Positions 62,626 through 64,000 of a stretch of 64,000 nucleotides of DNA are shown piece by piece; position 1 is the first letter of the stretch, and every line of letters starts with the position of its first letter. A program made the translations under genes and the position numbers. The stretch is from assembly GCF_001028175.1 (NCBI RefSeq), contig NZ_AEJF01000056.1, forward strand, positions 28,841-92,840, given 5' to 3'. The DNA is from Caballeronia mineralivorans PML1(12). Lineage in GTDB: Bacteria > Pseudomonadota > Gammaproteobacteria > Burkholderiales > Burkholderiaceae. Under the pieces are notes generated by a model, which did no database searches, was not told the origin of the DNA, and worked only from the letters and a program-made list of their open reading frames with translations.

Positions 62626-63546
62626 ATGAAAGAAGAATCGCCGAAGGCCATTTTCTACGCGCTCGCAGCCAATTTCGGCATTGCCGTCTGCAAGTTCGGA
62701 GCGGCTGCGTTGACAGGTTCCGGCTCCATGTTCGCCGAAGCGATCCACTCCACCGCCGACTGCGGCAATCAACTCTTGCTGCTGTTCGGCCTCAAGCGTT
62801 CACAGGCCCCTGCCGACGTTTTGCATCCGCTCGGCTCGGGCCGGGAGATCTACTTCTATTCCATGCTCGTCGCGTTGCTGCTGTTCTTCGTCGGCGGCGC
62901 GTTTTCGGTCTATGAAGGCGTGCATCGGCTCGCCCGGCATGAGGAGCTCAGCAATCCGATCGTCGCGCTGGTGGTGCTCGGGGTGTCGGTCGTGCTCGAA
63001 GCGTTTTCCCTTGCCGGTGCGTTGCGCGAGATTCGCAAGTCATCGGGGAACAAGTCGCTGTGGCGCTGGTTTCGTGAGACACGGGAATCCGAACTGATTG
63101 TGGTGACCGGCGAAGATGTCGCTGCGCTGGCGGGTCTCGCAATTGCGTTCTGCGCCGTGCTCATGACCATGATCACGGGCAATCCCGTCTACGATGCAGC
63201 GGGTTCGATCGGCGTCGGTGTGCTGCTGATGGTGATCGCTTATCTCGTCGCACGCGAAGTGAAGTCGATGATTGTCGGGGAATCGGCGAGTCCAGAGGTC
63301 CGCCGGGCTATCGATGCCCACTTGCGCGCACGCCCGGAAATTATTCGCGTGATCAACCTGATTACGCTGCAGTGGGGCAAACAGATCGTCGTGGCTGTGC
63401 AGGCCGAAATGGTGGAGTACGACAGCGGCCGCGCGATGGTCGATGCAATCAACGTGATCGAAGCCGATCTGCAGCGCGCGTTCCCCGAAGCGCGCTGGGT
63501 ATTCTTCGAGCCGGATATTCCCCGCGTGGGCGAGGCGCGCGCTTAA
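62626..63546 (+). CDS. Cation diffusion facilitator (CDF) metal exporter
   Basis: 306 residues. Five to six membrane segments precede a cytoplasmic C-terminal domain (about 215-300). The metal site motif FAEAIHSTADCGNQLLLLFG carries H41 and D45. The other expected acidic pair in helix V appears as TGNPVYDAAGSIGVGVLLMV (D near residue 192). This H-x3-D arrangement points to the Zn/Co group. It exports a divalent cation with proton antiport from the cytoplasm. It starts 49 bases after selD, so the two may share a transcript. Confidence 0.9.
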   Translation: MKEESPKAIFYALAANFGIAVCKFGAAALTGSGSMFAEAIHSTADCGNQLLLLFGLKRSQAPADVLHPLGSGREIYFYSMLVALLLFFVGGAFSVYEGVHRLARHEELSNPIVALVVLGVSVVLEAFSLAGALREIRKSSGNKSLWRWFRETRESELIVVTGEDVAALAGLAIAFCAVLMTMITGNPVYDAAGSIGVGVLLMVIAYLVAREVKSMIVGESASPEVRRAIDAHLRARPEIIRVINLITLQWGKQIVVAVQAEMVEYDSGRAMVDAINVIEADLQRAFPEARWVFFEPDIPRVGEARA

Positions 63547-63770
63547 CCCCGGATTCGCGTTCCACTAAACTGCACGACATCGCGTTGATTCGATTCCGGT
63601 GTCGTAATTTGGACTTGGACGGGCATGCCCATGTCAGGTTGTTTTGATCAGACGTTTGATGCACGAACCATTCCAGTTTGTCCAGCTTGAGAGTGATCAC
63701 CGCAGGTTCATCGCGCTGTGGCCTGAGCGCATCCGTTGCGGAATCCCTAACCGAGTTCCTCATCCCGCCC
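63547..63770. other. Intergenic, nothing recognised
   Basis: About 220 bases between the CDF gene and the MscS-type gene. No hairpin or gene is evident; it probably holds the promoter of the downstream gene. Confidence 0.4.
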
Positions 63771-64000
63771 ATGCGCAAAATTGTTCTCGTCCTCTTTCTT
63801 CTTGTCCTGAGCGTCCTGACCAGCACGCTTCCGTTTGCTGCTAGCGCCGCCTCCGGGGCAGCCAGTCCGGTCACTAACCCATCATCCGTGACACTGACCC
63901 CTGAACAGGCGCGCGCCGCGCTGGCCGTCCTCAACGACCCCGCGCGCCGAAGTCAGATTGAGGACACGCTGCGCGCCGTCGCGGCCGCTGGAGCACTCGC
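63771..64000 (+). CDS. MscS-family mechanosensitive channel, N-terminal part (cut by window end)
   Basis: Seventy-six residues are visible from the ATG at 63771. A signal peptide covers about 1-28 (MRKIVLVLFLLVLSVLTSTL, cleavage ASAAS). It continues VTLTPEQARAALAVLNDPAR, RSQIEDTLRAVAAAGAL. That second phrase is the usual beginning of the periplasmic helical region of the large MscS/YbiO-type channels in this group. The pore domain lies beyond the window, so the assignment rests on this N-terminus alone. Confidence 0.65.
   Translation, partial: MRKIVLVLFLLVLSVLTSTLPFAASAASGAASPVTNPSSVTLTPEQARAALAVLNDPARRSQIEDTLRAVAAAGAL

Overview
The window looks like one stretch of chromosome from a Burkholderiaceae bacterium, most likely Paraburkholderia or Caballeronia. 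The reasons are the high GC content, the DUF3331 and DUF4148-like small proteins, a second Hfq-like protein, the lysyl-phosphatidylglycerol pair mprF(lpiA)-acvB, and the dense mix of LysR, TetR, DeoR and AraC regulators beside small metabolic operons. This is inferred from gene content; no search was run. I see no rRNA, tRNA, CRISPR array, prophage or complete insertion sequence.

Layout. 1-5.4 kb: the end of a TetR regulator, small exported proteins, an Hfq-like protein, and a decay zone at 3.7-4.7 kb holding a broken LysR gene and a chimeric CoA-transferase/nitroreductase remnant. 5.6-10 kb: a membrane metallophosphoesterase, an exported repeat protein split by an in-frame TAG, a CBS-pair protein, a zinc-ribbon protein and a NhaR-type regulator. 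10-20 kb: an OxlT-like antiporter, cupins, an ABC-2 exporter, DUF3331 and RcnB proteins, a TetR/DUF1348 divergent pair with two palindromic operators, and ZntB. 20-26.5 kb: a lone receiver protein, CheV, a second CBS-pair protein, a phosphodiesterase overlapping a PAP2 phosphatase, a PPC-domain protein, a MAPEG protein and a carboxylesterase.

26.5-37.3 kb: a nucleoside salvage operon (nupC-like, cdd, nucleoside hydrolase), a HAD phosphatase divergent from a Na/Pi cotransporter, and a DeoR regulator divergent from a four-gene ABC importer. Directly after the importer's terminator lies the 5' end of a group II intron with no maturase, followed by the tail of a BrnA-type antitoxin. 37.9-43 kb: lipoproteins and mprF-acvB. 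43-53.4 kb: M20 peptidase, Ldh2-type dehydrogenase, epimerase with a divergent LysR, Rid protein, a fusion of an HdeD-like membrane domain to a permuted papain-like domain, an AcpA/phospholipase C-type phosphoesterase and a TSUP permease.

53.5-64 kb: a glycogen-debranching-type glucosidase, pobA with a perfect inverted repeat in front, a GNAT acetyltransferase, an aldo/keto reductase divergent from an AraC regulator, small exported proteins, selD with a CDF metal exporter, and the start of an MscS-type channel.

How the genes fit together: most are independent units of one to four genes. The clearest functional groups are nucleoside uptake and breakdown (26.5-29.2 kb), the ABC importer with its DeoR regulator (31.8-37.2 kb), and membrane-lipid charge control by mprF-acvB (39.0-43.0 kb). 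Several divergent promoters carry inverted repeats that are candidate operators. No defence system or clearly new biosynthetic cluster was found. The most unusual points are the chimeric remnant, the amber-split gene, the intron/antitoxin scar and the HdeD-peptidase fusion.
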